Shown: positions 54,301 through 63,621 of the stretch, in pieces
Position numbering within the stretch: the first letter of the stretch is position 1
Layout of the letters: the number at the start of each line of letters is the position of its first letter
From: Algicella marina
Lineage (GTDB): Bacteria; Pseudomonadota; Alphaproteobacteria; Rhodobacterales; Rhodobacteraceae
Length of the DNA: 64,000 nt
Reading direction: 5' to 3'
Assembly (NCBI RefSeq): GCF_009931615.1
Contig: NZ_CP046620.1
Span: forward strand, 3,642,501-3,706,500
The notes under the pieces: generated by a model
Told to the model about the DNA's origin: nothing
Databases searched by the model: none
The model's input: the letters and a program-made list of their open reading frames with translations, nothing else
Program-made: the position numbers and the translations under genes

Positions 54301-55290
54301 TCAGATCAGGCCAGCCTGCCGGAACAGGTGCTGGACATTTGCTTCGGGGCGGGGGCCGATGTGGCCGATGACCTCGGCGGCGGCGACGCAGCCCATTTTT
54401 CCAGCCACGGCCAAAGGCTGGCCGGTGGCGTAGCCGTAGAGGAAGCCCGCAGCGAACTGGTCTCCCGCACCGGTGGCATCTACGGGCGTGGCGGGAGTGA
54501 CCGGAACTTCGACACGGGTCTCGTCTTCGATCAGGATCACCGGTTCGCCGGAATGGGTGCAGACAACGAGGCGGCAATCGCGCGCGGCCGCGGCCAGCGC
54601 TTCATCCAGGTCGTCGCACTGGTAGAGCGATTTCCATTCGGCGGCGTTGCCGATGACATAGTCGAGGGTGGTGACGAGACGGCGGAAATCCCGGCGGTGC
54701 CTGTCGACGCAGAACGGGTCGGACAGGGCGATGCCCGCCTTGCCGCCACCTTCGTGACAGGCGGAGGCCGCACGCTCGAACGCTTCCTTGCCCTTGTCCT
54801 TGTCGTAGAGGTAGCCCTCCAGGAACAGGATGCGGGAACGGCTGACGGCGGTGTCGTCGACGTCGCCGCCGCCGACTTCGGAGGAAATGCCGAGATAGGT
54901 GTTCATCGAGCGTTCGCCATCCGGCGTAATGAAGATCATAGAGCGCGAGGTCGGCAATTCGCCCTGCGGTACCGGCGGGTTGAGAAAACTGGTGCCCTCT
55001 TTCTCCATCTCGGCTGCATAGAAGCGCCCCAAGGCATCGTCGCGGACGCGGCCGATAAAGCCGGTGCGCAGGCCAAGCATGCCGAGGCCCGCCAGCGTGT
55101 TGGCGACCGAGCCGCCCGCGGCTTGCCGCCGCGCATCCATCGCAGCGTAGAGCGTTTCGGCCCGCGTCTGCTCTACCAGCTGCATGATGCCTTTCTCGAT
55201 GCCCATGATGTCGAGGAAATTGTCATCGGCGGCGGACAGAACGTCCACCACCGCGTTGCCGATGCCGATCACATCATAGGTTTCGCTCAT
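54301..55290 (-). CDS. PfkB-family kinase, adenosine kinase-like
   Basis: A 329-residue ribokinase-fold enzyme. It has GGSVANTLAGLGMLGLRTGF (first PfkB signature) and PVDATGAGDQFAAGFLYGYA (second signature, catalytic Asp). Alphaproteobacterial members of this type are usually annotated as adenosine kinases; other nucleosides or sugars are possible. Its ATG shares ATGA with the nth stop, with GAGGAG upstream. Confidence 0.88.
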   Translation of the reverse strand: MSETYDVIGIGNAVVDVLSAADDNFLDIMGIEKGIMQLVEQTRAETLYAAMDARRQAAGGSVANTLAGLGMLGLRTGFIGRVRDDALGRFYAAEMEKEGTSFLNPPVPQGELPTSRSMIFITPDGERSMNTYLGISSEVGGGDVDDTAVSRSRILFLEGYLYDKDKGKEAFERAASACHEGGGKAGIALSDPFCVDRHRRDFRRLVTTLDYVIGNAAEWKSLYQCDDLDEALAAAARDCRLVVCTHSGEPVILIEDETRVEVPVTPATPVDATGAGDQFAAGFLYGYATGQPLAVAGKMGCVAAAEVIGHIGPRPEANVQHLFRQAGLI

Positions 55291-55946
55291 ATGGTTTTCT
55301 CCTCAAAGGCGCAAAGATCGCTGATGAGGCAATCGACGCAGCGGGGTTTGCGGGCGAGGCATATGTAACGCCCGTGCAATATCATCCAGTGGTGCGCGTG
55401 GCGCTGGAACTCGGCGGGGATGTGATCCTCTATCGCGCGTTCCACCGCAATGACATCCTTGCCGGGGGCCACCCCCGAGCGGTTGCCGAAGCGGAAGATG
55501 TGGGTATCGACGGCCTGTGTGGGCTGGTGGAACCACATGTTCAGCACCACATTGGCGGTCTTGCGGCCGACGCCCGGCAGGGATTCCAGTGCCGCGCGGG
55601 AGGAGGGCACCTCGCCACCGAACTCGTCCATGATCCTTTGGCTGAGCGCGATGACGTTCTTGGCCTTGTTGCGGTAAAGCCCGATGGTCTTGATGTGCTC
55701 GGTCACGCCCTCGAGGCCGAGCGCCAGCATCTTCTGCGGCGTATCCGCTACCGCGAAGAGCCCGCGCGTGGCCTTGTTCACGCCCTTGTCGGTGGCTTGT
55801 GCGGACAGCGCCACGGCAACGACCAGCGTGAAGGCGTTCACGTGCTCAAGCTCACCCTTCGGCTCCGGCTCTGCGGCCTGGAACCGGGTAAAGATTTCCT
55901 TGATCGTGGCATAGGGAAGCTGCTTGGCCATGCGGGTTCTTGGCAT
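55287..55946 (-). CDS. nth: Endonuclease III
   Basis: A 219-residue DNA glycosylase/AP lyase for oxidised pyrimidines. The HhH motif LPGVGRKTANVVLN with the catalytic Lys, the catalytic Asp in QAVDTHIFRFGNR and the 4Fe-4S pattern C-x6-C-x2-C-x5-C (CLARKPRCVDCLISDLC) are all present. The start is the ATG at 55946 or at 55931 (MAKQLPYATIKEI). The 291 bases to the next gene show nothing convincing besides a hairpin. Confidence 0.95.
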   Translation of the reverse strand: MPRTRMAKQLPYATIKEIFTRFQAAEPEPKGELEHVNAFTLVVAVALSAQATDKGVNKATRGLFAVADTPQKMLALGLEGVTEHIKTIGLYRNKAKNVIALSQRIMDEFGGEVPSSRAALESLPGVGRKTANVVLNMWFHQPTQAVDTHIFRFGNRSGVAPGKDVIAVERAIEDHIPAEFQRHAHHWMILHGRYICLARKPRCVDCLISDLCAFEEKTI

Positions 55947-56192
55947 GGGTTCGGAAGCGCATCAAGAGCGCGGATGACGCGGTTAAGGAGAGAAGCGCTA
56001 CAGGGCGTCAGTTTGCACCTGGCTGCCGGTGCGAATACCGGGAACGTCGAGAGATTTGGCGGGTATAAGCGCGGTTTATTTATGCAGCGCACGGCGTCGC
56101 GCGGGCAGACGCTCGCCCGGCCCGCATTGTAAGACTTGACTGGTGGATTGGCCGAAAGAAGAGCGGCCTCGGCTGGGGAGTCGAGGCGGGGC

Positions 56193-56229
56193 GGGCGGCA
56201 CGGCGGTAATCTCGCCTGCCGCGCCGCCC
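56193..56229 (-). terminator. GC-rich hairpin after the ornithine decarboxylase gene
   Basis: GGGCGGCACGGC and GCCGCGCCGCCC pair over 12 positions with one G.T pair and a 13-base loop, 9 bases after the decarboxylase stop on the minus strand. There is no T run. It may be a weak terminator. Confidence 0.4.
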
Positions 56230-56237
56230 GGAAGCCA

Positions 56238-57434
56238 TCAGATGCAGATCACATCCAGCGGCGGGAAGCCGTTGAAGCCGATCGAGGCATAGGTTGTGGT
56301 ATAGGCGCCGGTGGCGAGAATGCGCACCTGATCGCCTGCCTTCAACGCCACGGGAAGCTGCATCGGGCGCTTCTCGTAGAGCACGTCGGCGCTGTCGCAG
56401 CTCGGGCCCGCGAGGATGCAGGGGCCCATTTCGCCGCCGTCTGCCGTCGTCTCGATCTGGTAGCGGATGGCTTCGTCCATCGTCTCGGCGAGACCGGAGA
56501 ATTTGCCGATGTCCAGCGTCACCCAGCGGGCGATGTCGCTGGGCCGTTTGCGGGCGACCAGCAGGACTTCGGCAGCGATCACGCCGGTATTGCCGACGAG
56601 GCCGCGACCCGGCTCCGCCATCACGTAATCGACATGGCCAAACAGTTCTCCGACCATGCCGCGCACGGAGCGGCCGTAGTTTTCCGGGTCTTCGACCGGA
56701 TCGCCATAGTAGGTCGGGAAACCTCCGCCGATATTCAGCAGGCTGAGGTCGTGGCCCTTGCGCACGGCTGCGTGCCAGATTTTTGCCACGTCTTCCAGCA
56801 CGCGGCGCCACATCGCTGCACGGCGCGTCTGGGAACCGACGTGGAAGGAGATGCCAACGGGGCGCAATCCCAGTACCACGGCTACATCCATCAATTCCAG
56901 CACGCCCTCGGCGGGGACGCCGAATTTGCGTGAGAGCGGCCAGTCGGCTTCGGAGTTCTCGACGAGGAAGCGGATGTAGACGCGGGTGCCCGGGGCATGG
57001 GCCGCGATCTTCTCCAGCTCTTCGGCGCTGTCCGCGGCGAACAGGTCGATGCCTTCGGCGAAGGCCCAGGCGATATCGAGCGGCTTCTTGACGGTGTTGC
57101 CGAAGGAAATGTCCTGCGGCTGCGCACCGGCGGCGCGGCAGAGCGCGATTTCCTGACGCGAGGCGGCATCGAAGCGCGAGCCTTCGGCGACCAGCGCCTC
57201 CAGAACCGCGCGTTCCGGATTCGCTTTCACCGCGTAGTGGATGTGGGTCTTTCCGAGGCCGGCTTTCAGGGCACGGTAGTTTTCGGCCACTTTCTCGATA
57301 TCGAGAACAAGCGTCGGCCGTGCGAACGTGGCGCTGTCGAGGAACGCCCGCAGGCGCTCCGGCGCGGCGGAGTTGGTGAAGGGACGGCGGGCAGCAGCAA
57401 TCGCCGCCGGCATAAGGGCAGTTTCAGCAAACAT
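56238..57434 (-). CDS. Type III PLP ornithine/lysine decarboxylase
   Basis: A 398-residue fold-type III decarboxylase making putrescine or cadaverine. It shows TLVLDIEKVAENYRALKAGL, the PLP lysine in IHYAVKANPERAVLEAL, LNIGGGFPTYYGDP and the active-site CxSxD (GPSCDSADVLYEKRP). Length fits the eukaryotic-like alphaproteobacterial group. The ATG at 57434 (MFAETALMPAAIAAA) has GAGG upstream; the frame is open to 57536. Confidence 0.92.
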   Translation of the reverse strand: MFAETALMPAAIAAARRPFTNSAAPERLRAFLDSATFARPTLVLDIEKVAENYRALKAGLGKTHIHYAVKANPERAVLEALVAEGSRFDAASRQEIALCRAAGAQPQDISFGNTVKKPLDIAWAFAEGIDLFAADSAEELEKIAAHAPGTRVYIRFLVENSEADWPLSRKFGVPAEGVLELMDVAVVLGLRPVGISFHVGSQTRRAAMWRRVLEDVAKIWHAAVRKGHDLSLLNIGGGFPTYYGDPVEDPENYGRSVRGMVGELFGHVDYVMAEPGRGLVGNTGVIAAEVLLVARKRPSDIARWVTLDIGKFSGLAETMDEAIRYQIETTADGGEMGPCILAGPSCDSADVLYEKRPMQLPVALKAGDQVRILATGAYTTTYASIGFNGFPPLDVICI

Positions 57435-57737
57435 TATGAGTATCCTCGGTGCGTGAACGCAATTGGGCCGGAATGTTCCGGGGTAGACGAAACGAGGACG
57501 CTTTTCGTCGCTACATAAACACGGTGCTGTTAACACGTATTCGGCCAGAGGCGCGTGCTAGGGCGTCAATCGCGCATATGGGGCAAGTGGGTGAATCGTG
57601 CAAATGTTTTTTGCACTGACGGCACAGTTTTTTTCGTACCGTTTCCCGCTGGAGGCACAGGGGGCGATTTGCGCAGGAAACGGGTGGTGCGCAGGCGGTG
57701 GCTGCGGGATGATGTTCGGGCTTTCGGAGGAGTGAAG
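57435..57737. other. Divergent intergenic region between decarboxylase and AraC-MGMT gene
   Basis: No gene seen. It holds small hairpins: GACGAAA-N10-TTTTCGTC near 57482-57507 and GTGCAAA-N5-TTTGCAC at 57598-57616. The first lies upstream of the decarboxylase on the minus strand, where speF-type leaders occur in some alphaproteobacteria. I could not fit that consensus. Confidence 0.4.
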
Positions 57738-58574
57738 ATGTCGGAGACACCAAGCTATCATTACGGCGTCATGGCCCGGGCGATCGACTATATCGGCGCG
57801 GAGCGCAATGCGCAGCCGACGCTGGAGGATGTGGCGGCGGCGACTGGGCTGTCTCCGGCGCATTTCCAGCGCATCTTCAGCCAGTGGGTGGGCGTCAGCC
57901 CGAAACGCTACCAGCAGTACCTGACGCTCGATCATGCCAAGACACTGCTGGCGGAGCGGTTTACCCTGCTCGACACGGCGGCGGAAACGGGGCTTTCGGG
58001 CACAGGCCGGTTGCATGACCTGTTTCTGCGCTGGGAAGCGATGACGCCGGGCGAATACGCGCAGGGCGGTGCAGGGCTGACGCTGCGATGGGACTGGGTG
58101 GAGACGCCTTTCGGCGAGGCGCTGCTGATGGTGACCGACCGGGGAATCGCCGGGCTGGGGTTCTCCTCGGAGACGGGACGGGTGGCGACACTGGCAGATA
58201 TGACCGCACGCTGGCCGAAGGCGGAGTTCGTGCAGGACGGCGCTGCGGTGGCGCCGCAGGCGGCGGCGCTGTTTCGTGCCGAAGGCGCGGCGTCGCTCCA
58301 CCTGATCGGCGCGCCGTTCCAGATCAAGGTTTGGGAGGCGCTCTTGCTGATCCCCACCGGCCACGTGACGACCTACTCGGAAATTGCCGGTGCGATCGGT
58401 CATCCGAAGGCGGTGCGGGCCGTCGGCACGGCGGTGGGCCGCAACCCCGTGAGCTGGCTGATCCCCTGCCACCGCGCGTTACGCAAATCCGGAGGGCTGG
58501 GTGGCTATCACTGGGGGCTGCCGGTGAAGCGGGCGATGCTGGCGTGGGAAGCGGCGCGGCTGGAAGCGGGGTAA
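57738..58574 (+). CDS. AraC HTH fused to O6-methylguanine-DNA methyltransferase (Ada-like)
   Basis: A 278-residue fusion. The N-terminal AraC helix-turn-helix includes TLEDVAAATGLSPAHFQRIF, and the C-terminal suicide methyltransferase has VGRNPVSWLIPCHRALRKSG with the acceptor Cys in PCHR. The metal-binding N-terminal Ada domain that senses phosphotriesters is absent. The ATG at 57738 has GGAGG; the longer frame to 57555 has no ribosome site. It repairs alkylated guanine and may also regulate transcription. Confidence 0.9.
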   Translation: MSETPSYHYGVMARAIDYIGAERNAQPTLEDVAAATGLSPAHFQRIFSQWVGVSPKRYQQYLTLDHAKTLLAERFTLLDTAAETGLSGTGRLHDLFLRWEAMTPGEYAQGGAGLTLRWDWVETPFGEALLMVTDRGIAGLGFSSETGRVATLADMTARWPKAEFVQDGAAVAPQAAALFRAEGAASLHLIGAPFQIKVWEALLLIPTGHVTTYSEIAGAIGHPKAVRAVGTAVGRNPVSWLIPCHRALRKSGGLGGYHWGLPVKRAMLAWEAARLEAG

Positions 58575-58694
58575 AGCCGCCGGCGCGCATCTGAAATCAT
58601 CGGTAAGAAACCGCCTATAGGCGCACCAGTGCGTGATGATGCAACCTTTTCCATTGGTTCCGCGTTCCGGTACGGTTAAGCAAACGCAAACCAT

Positions 58695-59363
58695 ATGACC
58701 AAAACCAACAAGGGTACAAAAATGGCTAGCTTTACGCGCCCAATCATTCTGATCGCCGCAACCGGCTTCGGCCTCGCGGCCTGTACGAACCCAGACGGCT
58801 CCCAGAACCGGACCGGGACAGGCGCTGCCATCGGCGGCCTGCTCGGCGCAGCAACGGGTGCAATCGTTTCCGGCGACGACAAGAAGGGTGCCGTCATCGG
58901 CGGTATCGCCGGTGCAGCGGTCGGTGCCGGCATCGGCAACGTTCTTGACCGCCAGGCCCGCGATCTGGAGCGTGATATCGGCGGTTCCGGCGCGCGCATC
59001 ATCAACACCGGCGATCAGCTGATCGTCCGTATGCCGGAGGCCATCACCTTCGCGACGGAGAGCGCCAACGTACGTCCGTCCATTCAGGATGACATCCTCG
59101 CCATCGCTCGCAACCTTCAGCAGTATCCGAACAACACGGTTCAGGTTATCGGCCATACCGACAACACCGGCACGGCCAGCTTCAACCAGGGCTTGTCGGA
59201 GCGTCGTGCAAGCGCCGTTGCCTCGCTGCTGCGTCAGGGTGGCGTACCGGGTGGCCGTATCGTGGCCTTCGGCCGTGGCGAGACTCAGCCGCTGGCGTCC
59301 AACGGCAACGCCGAGGGCCGCGCCCAGAACCGCCGCGTAGAAATCATCATCACGCCGCGCTGA
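58695..59363 (+). CDS. OmpA-family outer-membrane lipoprotein
   Basis: A 222-residue lipoprotein. A signal ends in LAAC (GFGLAACTNPDG), a glycine-zipper segment follows (GAAIGGLLGAATGAIVSGDD), then an OmpA domain with QVIGHTDNTGTASFNQGLSE and RRVEIIITPR. It would anchor the outer membrane to peptidoglycan. The start is ATG 58695 or 58722 (MASFTRPIILIAA). A terminator follows. Confidence 0.92.
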   Translation: MTKTNKGTKMASFTRPIILIAATGFGLAACTNPDGSQNRTGTGAAIGGLLGAATGAIVSGDDKKGAVIGGIAGAAVGAGIGNVLDRQARDLERDIGGSGARIINTGDQLIVRMPEAITFATESANVRPSIQDDILAIARNLQQYPNNTVQVIGHTDNTGTASFNQGLSERRASAVASLLRQGGVPGGRIVAFGRGETQPLASNGNAEGRAQNRRVEIIITPR

Positions 59364-59386
59364 TCCGGCCTGCAGGCACAATGAAG

Positions 59387-59414
59387 GGCGTCCCGGTTTC
59401 GGGGCGCCTTTTTT
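59387..59414 (+). terminator. Rho-independent terminator after the OmpA lipoprotein
   Basis: GGCGTCCCG and CGGGGCGCC form a 9-bp stem with a GTTT loop and six T after it, 23 bases beyond the stop. Confidence 0.9.
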
Positions 59415-59530
59415 ATTTGGAGGGTAGCTCGGGTTAAATTGTCTAGGAACCGGGCCGCGCTGCGACCATCCGCTCTCCCATCGCCGGGTCGAAGCCGAAA
59501 CAGCGCGTCAGCGGCGGGACGGAGGCGGCA

Positions 59531-61462
59531 TCAGGCCCGTCGTTCGGCCGCGAGGCTGGCGATGTCCAGTACCTTCAGCACCTTTGCCTCGATGTCGGGT
59601 GCGTTCATGGCGGCGGCCGCATACATCGACGCCGGGCTGTCGTGATCAATGAACGTGTCGGGGAAGACCATCGAGCGGAATTTCAGGCCAGTGTCGAGAA
59701 GGCCTTCGTCAGAGAGGAACTGGGCGACGTGGGAGCCGAAGCCGCCAACGGCACCTTCCTCGATGGTGATGAGCGCCTCGTGGTTGGTCGCCAGATCGCG
59801 GATCAGGTTCTGGTCCAACGGTTTGGCGAAGCGGGCGTCGGCGATTGTCGGGGTGATGCCGCGCGCCGCCAGATTCTCGGCGGCCCTGAGGCATTCCGAC
59901 AACCGGGCACCGAAAGACAGGATGGCAACGCGGCTGCCCTCGCGCACGATACGCCCTTTGCCAATTTCCAGCGGTGTGCCGCGTTCGGGCATCTCGACGC
60001 CGACACCCTCGCCGCGCGGAAAGCGGAAGGCTGACGGGCGGTCGTCGATACTGGCGGCGGTGGCGACCATATGCGCCAGTTCCGCCTCGTCCGCCGCGGC
60101 CATGACTACGAAGTCCGGCAGGTTGGCGAGAAAGGCGATGTCGAAGCTGCCTGCGTGGGTGGGACCGTCGGCACCGACCAGTCCGGCACGATCGATGGCG
60201 AAGCGCACCGGCAGGCGCTGGATCGCGACGTCGTGGACAACCTGGTCGTAGCCACGTTGCAGAAACGTGGAATAGAGTGCGCAGAACGGTTTCAGCCCGC
60301 CGGCAGCCATTCCGGCGCAGAAAGTGACGCCATGTTGTTCGGCGATGCCGACATCGAATGTGCGATCAGGGAACCGTTCCGCGAACAGGTTGAGGCCGGT
60401 GCCGGAAGGCATCGCGGCGGTGACGGCGGTGATCAGCGGATCGGCCTCGGCCTCACGTATCAGGTAGTCGGCGAAGACGCGGGTATAGGACGGCGCGTTG
60501 GAGGGGGCCTTTTTCTGTTCACCTGTCGCGGGGTCGAATTTCGCGGTGGCGTGGCCCTTGTCCTTCGCCTGTTCCGCCGGGGCATAGCCCTTGCCCTTGC
60601 GGGTGATTGCGTGGATCAGCACCGGGCCGTCAGCGCGGGCCTTGACGGTGCGGAGTACGTTCAGCAACTGCTCCATATCATGGCCGTCGATCGGGCCGAT
60701 GTAGGAAAAGCCCAGTTCCTCGAACAAGGTGCCGCCAACGGTGACTGACTTGACCAGCTCCTTGGCCCGGCGGGCCCCTTCCTGGAAGGGTTCGGGCAAC
60801 AGCGACACCGCGCCCTTGGCGGCGGCCTTGAACTCCTGAAACGGCGCGCCGGCGTAGAGGCGCGAGAGGTAGGAAGACATCGCACCGGTCGGTGGCGCAA
60901 TGGACATCTCGTTGTCGTTGAGGATGACGATCATCCGCTTTTTCAGGTGGCCCGCGTTGTTCAGACCCTCGTAGGCCATTCCGGCCGAGATCGCGCCATC
61001 GCCGATAACGGCGATGACGTCGCCAAGGCCGTGCTCGGGACTGGCACCGAGGTCGCGCGCGACGGCAAAGCCGAGCGCGGCGGAAATGGACGTTGAGGAA
61101 TGGGCCGCGCCGAACGGATCGTAGGGACTTTCACTGCGCTTGGTGAAGCCGGACAGGCCGCCGCCCTTGCGCAGGGTTTTTGCCCGCGGGCGCCGTCCGG
61201 TGAGTATCTTGTGGGGATAGCACTGGTGGCTGACATCCCAGATCAACCTGTCGCGTGGGGTGTTGAACACGGCATGAAGTGCGACTGTCAGTTCGACGAC
61301 GCCAAGGCCGGCGCCGAGATGACCGCCGGTTTCCGCCACCGTAGAAATGGTCTCATGCCGCAGCTCATCCGCGATCTGACGCAATTCCGTATCCGAGAAC
61401 CCCTTCAGGTCCGAGGGCAGGTTCACCCGGTCGAGCAGCGGTGTGGCTTGGTCTGGCGTCAT
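59531..61462 (-). CDS. dxs: 1-Deoxy-D-xylulose-5-phosphate synthase
   Basis: A 643-residue thiamine-diphosphate enzyme for the first step of the MEP isoprenoid pathway. It shows [20 protein letters not shown], the TPP motif [19 protein letters not shown] (GDGx-N), [17 protein letters not shown] and [20 protein letters not shown]. Length is typical. It lies 35 bases after ispA and shares its strand, so they probably share a transcript. Confidence 0.96.
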   Translation of the reverse strand: MTPDQATPLLDRVNLPSDLKGFSDTELRQIADELRHETISTVAETGGHLGAGLGVVELTVALHAVFNTPRDRLIWDVSHQCYPHKILTGRRPRAKTLRKGGGLSGFTKRSESPYDPFGAAHSSTSISAALGFAVARDLGASPEHGLGDVIAVIGDGAISAGMAYEGLNNAGHLKKRMIVILNDNEMSIAPPTGAMSSYLSRLYAGAPFQEFKAAAKGAVSLLPEPFQEGARRAKELVKSVTVGGTLFEELGFSYIGPIDGHDMEQLLNVLRTVKARADGPVLIHAITRKGKGYAPAEQAKDKGHATAKFDPATGEQKKAPSNAPSYTRVFADYLIREAEADPLITAVTAAMPSGTGLNLFAERFPDRTFDVGIAEQHGVTFCAGMAAGGLKPFCALYSTFLQRGYDQVVHDVAIQRLPVRFAIDRAGLVGADGPTHAGSFDIAFLANLPDFVVMAAADEAELAHMVATAASIDDRPSAFRFPRGEGVGVEMPERGTPLEIGKGRIVREGSRVAILSFGARLSECLRAAENLAARGITPTIADARFAKPLDQNLIRDLATNHEALITIEEGAVGGFGSHVAQFLSDEGLLDTGLKFRSMVFPDTFIDHDSPASMYAAAAMNAPDIEAKVLKVLDIASLAAERRA

Positions 61463-61497
61463 TGCGTGTCTTTCCCGGCCCGATGGCCACGTTTCCT

Positions 61498-62385
61498 TCA
61501 GTTTTCGCGGGCGACGATATATTGCGCCGCACGCCGCAGCCCGGAGGCGGCGGATCCGTAGGGCGCCAGTGCATCGCAGGCTTCGCTGACAAGGTCTTGC
61601 GCTTTTTTACGGGCGGCGTCGAGGCCCAGCAGGGATACGAAGGTCGCCTTGCCCGCCTCGGCATCCTTGCCGGTGGCCTTGCCGGTGGTTTCGGCGGTGC
61701 CGGTTACGTCGAGAATGTCATCCTGGATCTGGAACGCCAGCCCCACCGCCTCCGCATAGACTGCCAGAGCATCCGTGTTGGATTTCCCGAGGATGCCGCC
61801 TGCCTCGACCGACCAGGAAATGAGTGCCCCGGTCTTGAGCGCCTGCAGGTCGGTGATCTCCTCAAGGCTGAGCGGCGTGCGGCGGGTCTCGGCCAGGATG
61901 TCGAGCATCTGGCCGCCGACCATGCCGCGCGCGCCGGCGGCTTCTGCCAGCCGGGTGATCAGCTTCAGCCGGACCGCCGGGTCCGGGGCCGTCTTGGGTG
62001 CGGCGAGAATCTCGAAGGCGATGGTCTGGAGCGCGTCTCCGGCGAGGATGGCGGTGGCATCGTCCCATTTCCGGTGCACGGTGGGTTTGCCGCGGCGCAG
62101 GTCGTCATCATCCATCGCCGGCAGATCGTCATGGATCAGCGAATAGGCGTGCAGGCATTCCACCGCCGCCGCCGCGCGAACGGCCTGCGTTGGCGGTACG
62201 TGGAACATGTTGCAGGTCTCGATCACGAAAAAGGCGCGCATGCGCTTGCCGCCGGACAGCGTTGCATAGCGCATGGCTTCCGTCAGCGGGCTGGAAGCCG
62301 GCGGCAGCAACGCCTCCAGCGCCTCCTCGGTAGCGGTTGCGACCTGGCTCAACAGCGCGTGGAAATGGAGCGTCTCGGTATCCAT
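61498..62385 (-). CDS. ispA: Farnesyl/geranyl diphosphate synthase
   Basis: A 295-residue short-chain polyprenyl synthase. The first Asp-rich motif is [20 protein letters not shown], with the bacterial 4-residue insertion in DDxxxxD, and the second is [18 protein letters not shown] is the usual pyrophosphate-binding site. I start at the ATG at 62385 ([16 protein letters not shown]); an upstream ATG at 62430 overlaps the xseB end. It would make farnesyl diphosphate for quinones and other lipids. Confidence 0.93.
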   Translation of the reverse strand: MDTETLHFHALLSQVATATEEALEALLPPASSPLTEAMRYATLSGGKRMRAFFVIETCNMFHVPPTQAVRAAAAVECLHAYSLIHDDLPAMDDDDLRRGKPTVHRKWDDATAILAGDALQTIAFEILAAPKTAPDPAVRLKLITRLAEAAGARGMVGGQMLDILAETRRTPLSLEEITDLQALKTGALISWSVEAGGILGKSNTDALAVYAEAVGLAFQIQDDILDVTGTAETTGKATGKDAEAGKATFVSLLGLDAARKKAQDLVSEACDALAPYGSAASGLRRAAQYIVAREN

Positions 62386-62436
62386 CGCATCCGCTCTTGT
62401 TTTCGGTGTTACGGCGCCGGCGTGCAGCACGGGCCG

Positions 62437-62679
62437 TCAATCCACGGAGAGTGGTTTCGTGCCCGTCGCCTTGCCATCCGGCCCCTGCGTGATCTGGGCG
62501 ACCTTTTCCTCGGCGGCGGCAAGCTTGGCTTCACAATGCTTCTTCAGTTCGGCGCCACGCTCATAGAGTGCAATTGACGCCTCCAGCGGGACGGATCCGG
62601 ATTCCAGTTGCGAGACGACATCCTCCAGTGCGGCCATTGCGTCCTCGAAGGTCATCTCTGCAATCGGTGTGTCAGTCAC
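62437..62679 (-). CDS. xseB: Exodeoxyribonuclease VII small subunit
   Basis: An 80-residue helical protein with the family pattern MTFEDAMAALEDVVSQLESG and SIALYERGAELKKHCEAKLA. It pairs with XseA to degrade single-stranded DNA. Its start overlaps the histone-deacetylase-like gene by 4 bases (ATGA) and it precedes ispA, a common order in proteobacteria. Confidence 0.93.
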   Translation of the reverse strand: MTDTPIAEMTFEDAMAALEDVVSQLESGSVPLEASIALYERGAELKKHCEAKLAAAEEKVAQITQGPDGKATGTKPLSVD

Positions 62680-63611
62680 TTGGCGGCCTCCATCAGTGTG
62701 CGGACATGCGCGGCAGCGGAACTTGCCAGCGCATCGAGATCGTAGCCGCCTTCGAGAGTGGAGACAACGCGGCCGCCGCAGAGCCCATCCGCCAGCCTGC
62801 AGATTTCCCGCGTTGCCCAGGCGAAATCTTCCTCGATCAGGTTGAGATTGGCCAGTGGATCGTCGCGGTGCGCATCGAAGCCGGCGGAGATGATGATGAT
62901 CTCGGGCTTGTGGGCCTCGACGGCAGGAAAGACGATCCTCTCATAGGATTTGCGGAAGAGCGTGCCGTCGGAGTTGGGTGGCAGGGGCACGTTGACGATC
63001 TGGCCGTGCGCGCCCTGCTCCTCCGGCTTGCCGGAACCGGGGTAGAGCGGGCTCTGGTGCGAGGAGGCGAACAGGATGTCGGCGTCGTCCCAGACGAGAT
63101 CCTGCGTGCCGTTGCCGTGGTGCACGTCGAAGTCGATGATCGCGGCGCGGGAAAGGCCATGGGCCCGCAGCGCGTGGCGGGCGGCGATCACGGCATTGCC
63201 GAACAGGCAAAAGCCCATCGGCGTCTGTTTTTCCGCATGGTGGCCGGGCGGTCGGGTGGCGCAGAATGCGTTGCCGACCTCGCCATCCAGCACCATGTCC
63301 ACGGCTTTCACATTGGCACCGACGGCGCGGAGCGCCGCGTTCAGGCTGCCGGGCGACATGTGCGTGTCGGGATCGAGCGAGATGGTCTCGTCCGCAGGCG
63401 CGGCGTTGCGGATCGCGGTGACATAGGCCTGCGGATGCGCAAGCAGGAGATGCGCGTCCTCGCCTAGCGGCGCCTCGACGCGCACCAACGGGGCGAATTC
63501 ATCCGTGGACAGCGCCCTGCTTACATATTCGAGGCGGGCAACCTGTTCGGGGTGGCCATACGGTGTGACGTGGCCGAGGCAATCGGCGTGGTGAAGAAGG
63601 GCTGTGCTCAT
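62676..63611 (-). CDS. Histone-deacetylase-family hydrolase
   Basis: A 311-residue arginase-fold zinc amidohydrolase. It has RPPGHHAEKQTPMGFCLFGN (catalytic His pair), AIIDFDVHHGNGTQDLVWDD (zinc Asp and His) and ISAGFDAHRDDPLANLN (second Asp). Bacterial members include acetylpolyamine amidohydrolases and acetoin-utilisation proteins. It overlaps xseB and begins 11 bases before the Fur-family gene ends. Substrate unknown. Confidence 0.9.
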   Translation of the reverse strand: MSTALLHHADCLGHVTPYGHPEQVARLEYVSRALSTDEFAPLVRVEAPLGEDAHLLLAHPQAYVTAIRNAAPADETISLDPDTHMSPGSLNAALRAVGANVKAVDMVLDGEVGNAFCATRPPGHHAEKQTPMGFCLFGNAVIAARHALRAHGLSRAAIIDFDVHHGNGTQDLVWDDADILFASSHQSPLYPGSGKPEEQGAHGQIVNVPLPPNSDGTLFRKSYERIVFPAVEAHKPEIIIISAGFDAHRDDPLANLNLIEEDFAWATREICRLADGLCGGRVVSTLEGGYDLDALASSAAAHVRTLMEAAK

Positions 63612-63621
63612 GTCCGGGCGG

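Noticed and set aside
57435-57737. speF-type riboswitch upstream of the ornithine decarboxylase
   Set aside because: Only small hairpins are seen and I could not fit the known consensus by eye; a covariance search would be needed.
59433-59530. Possible gene end on the minus strand after dxs
   Set aside because: A short frame ends in the gap but has no start or recognisable family, so it was not annotated.
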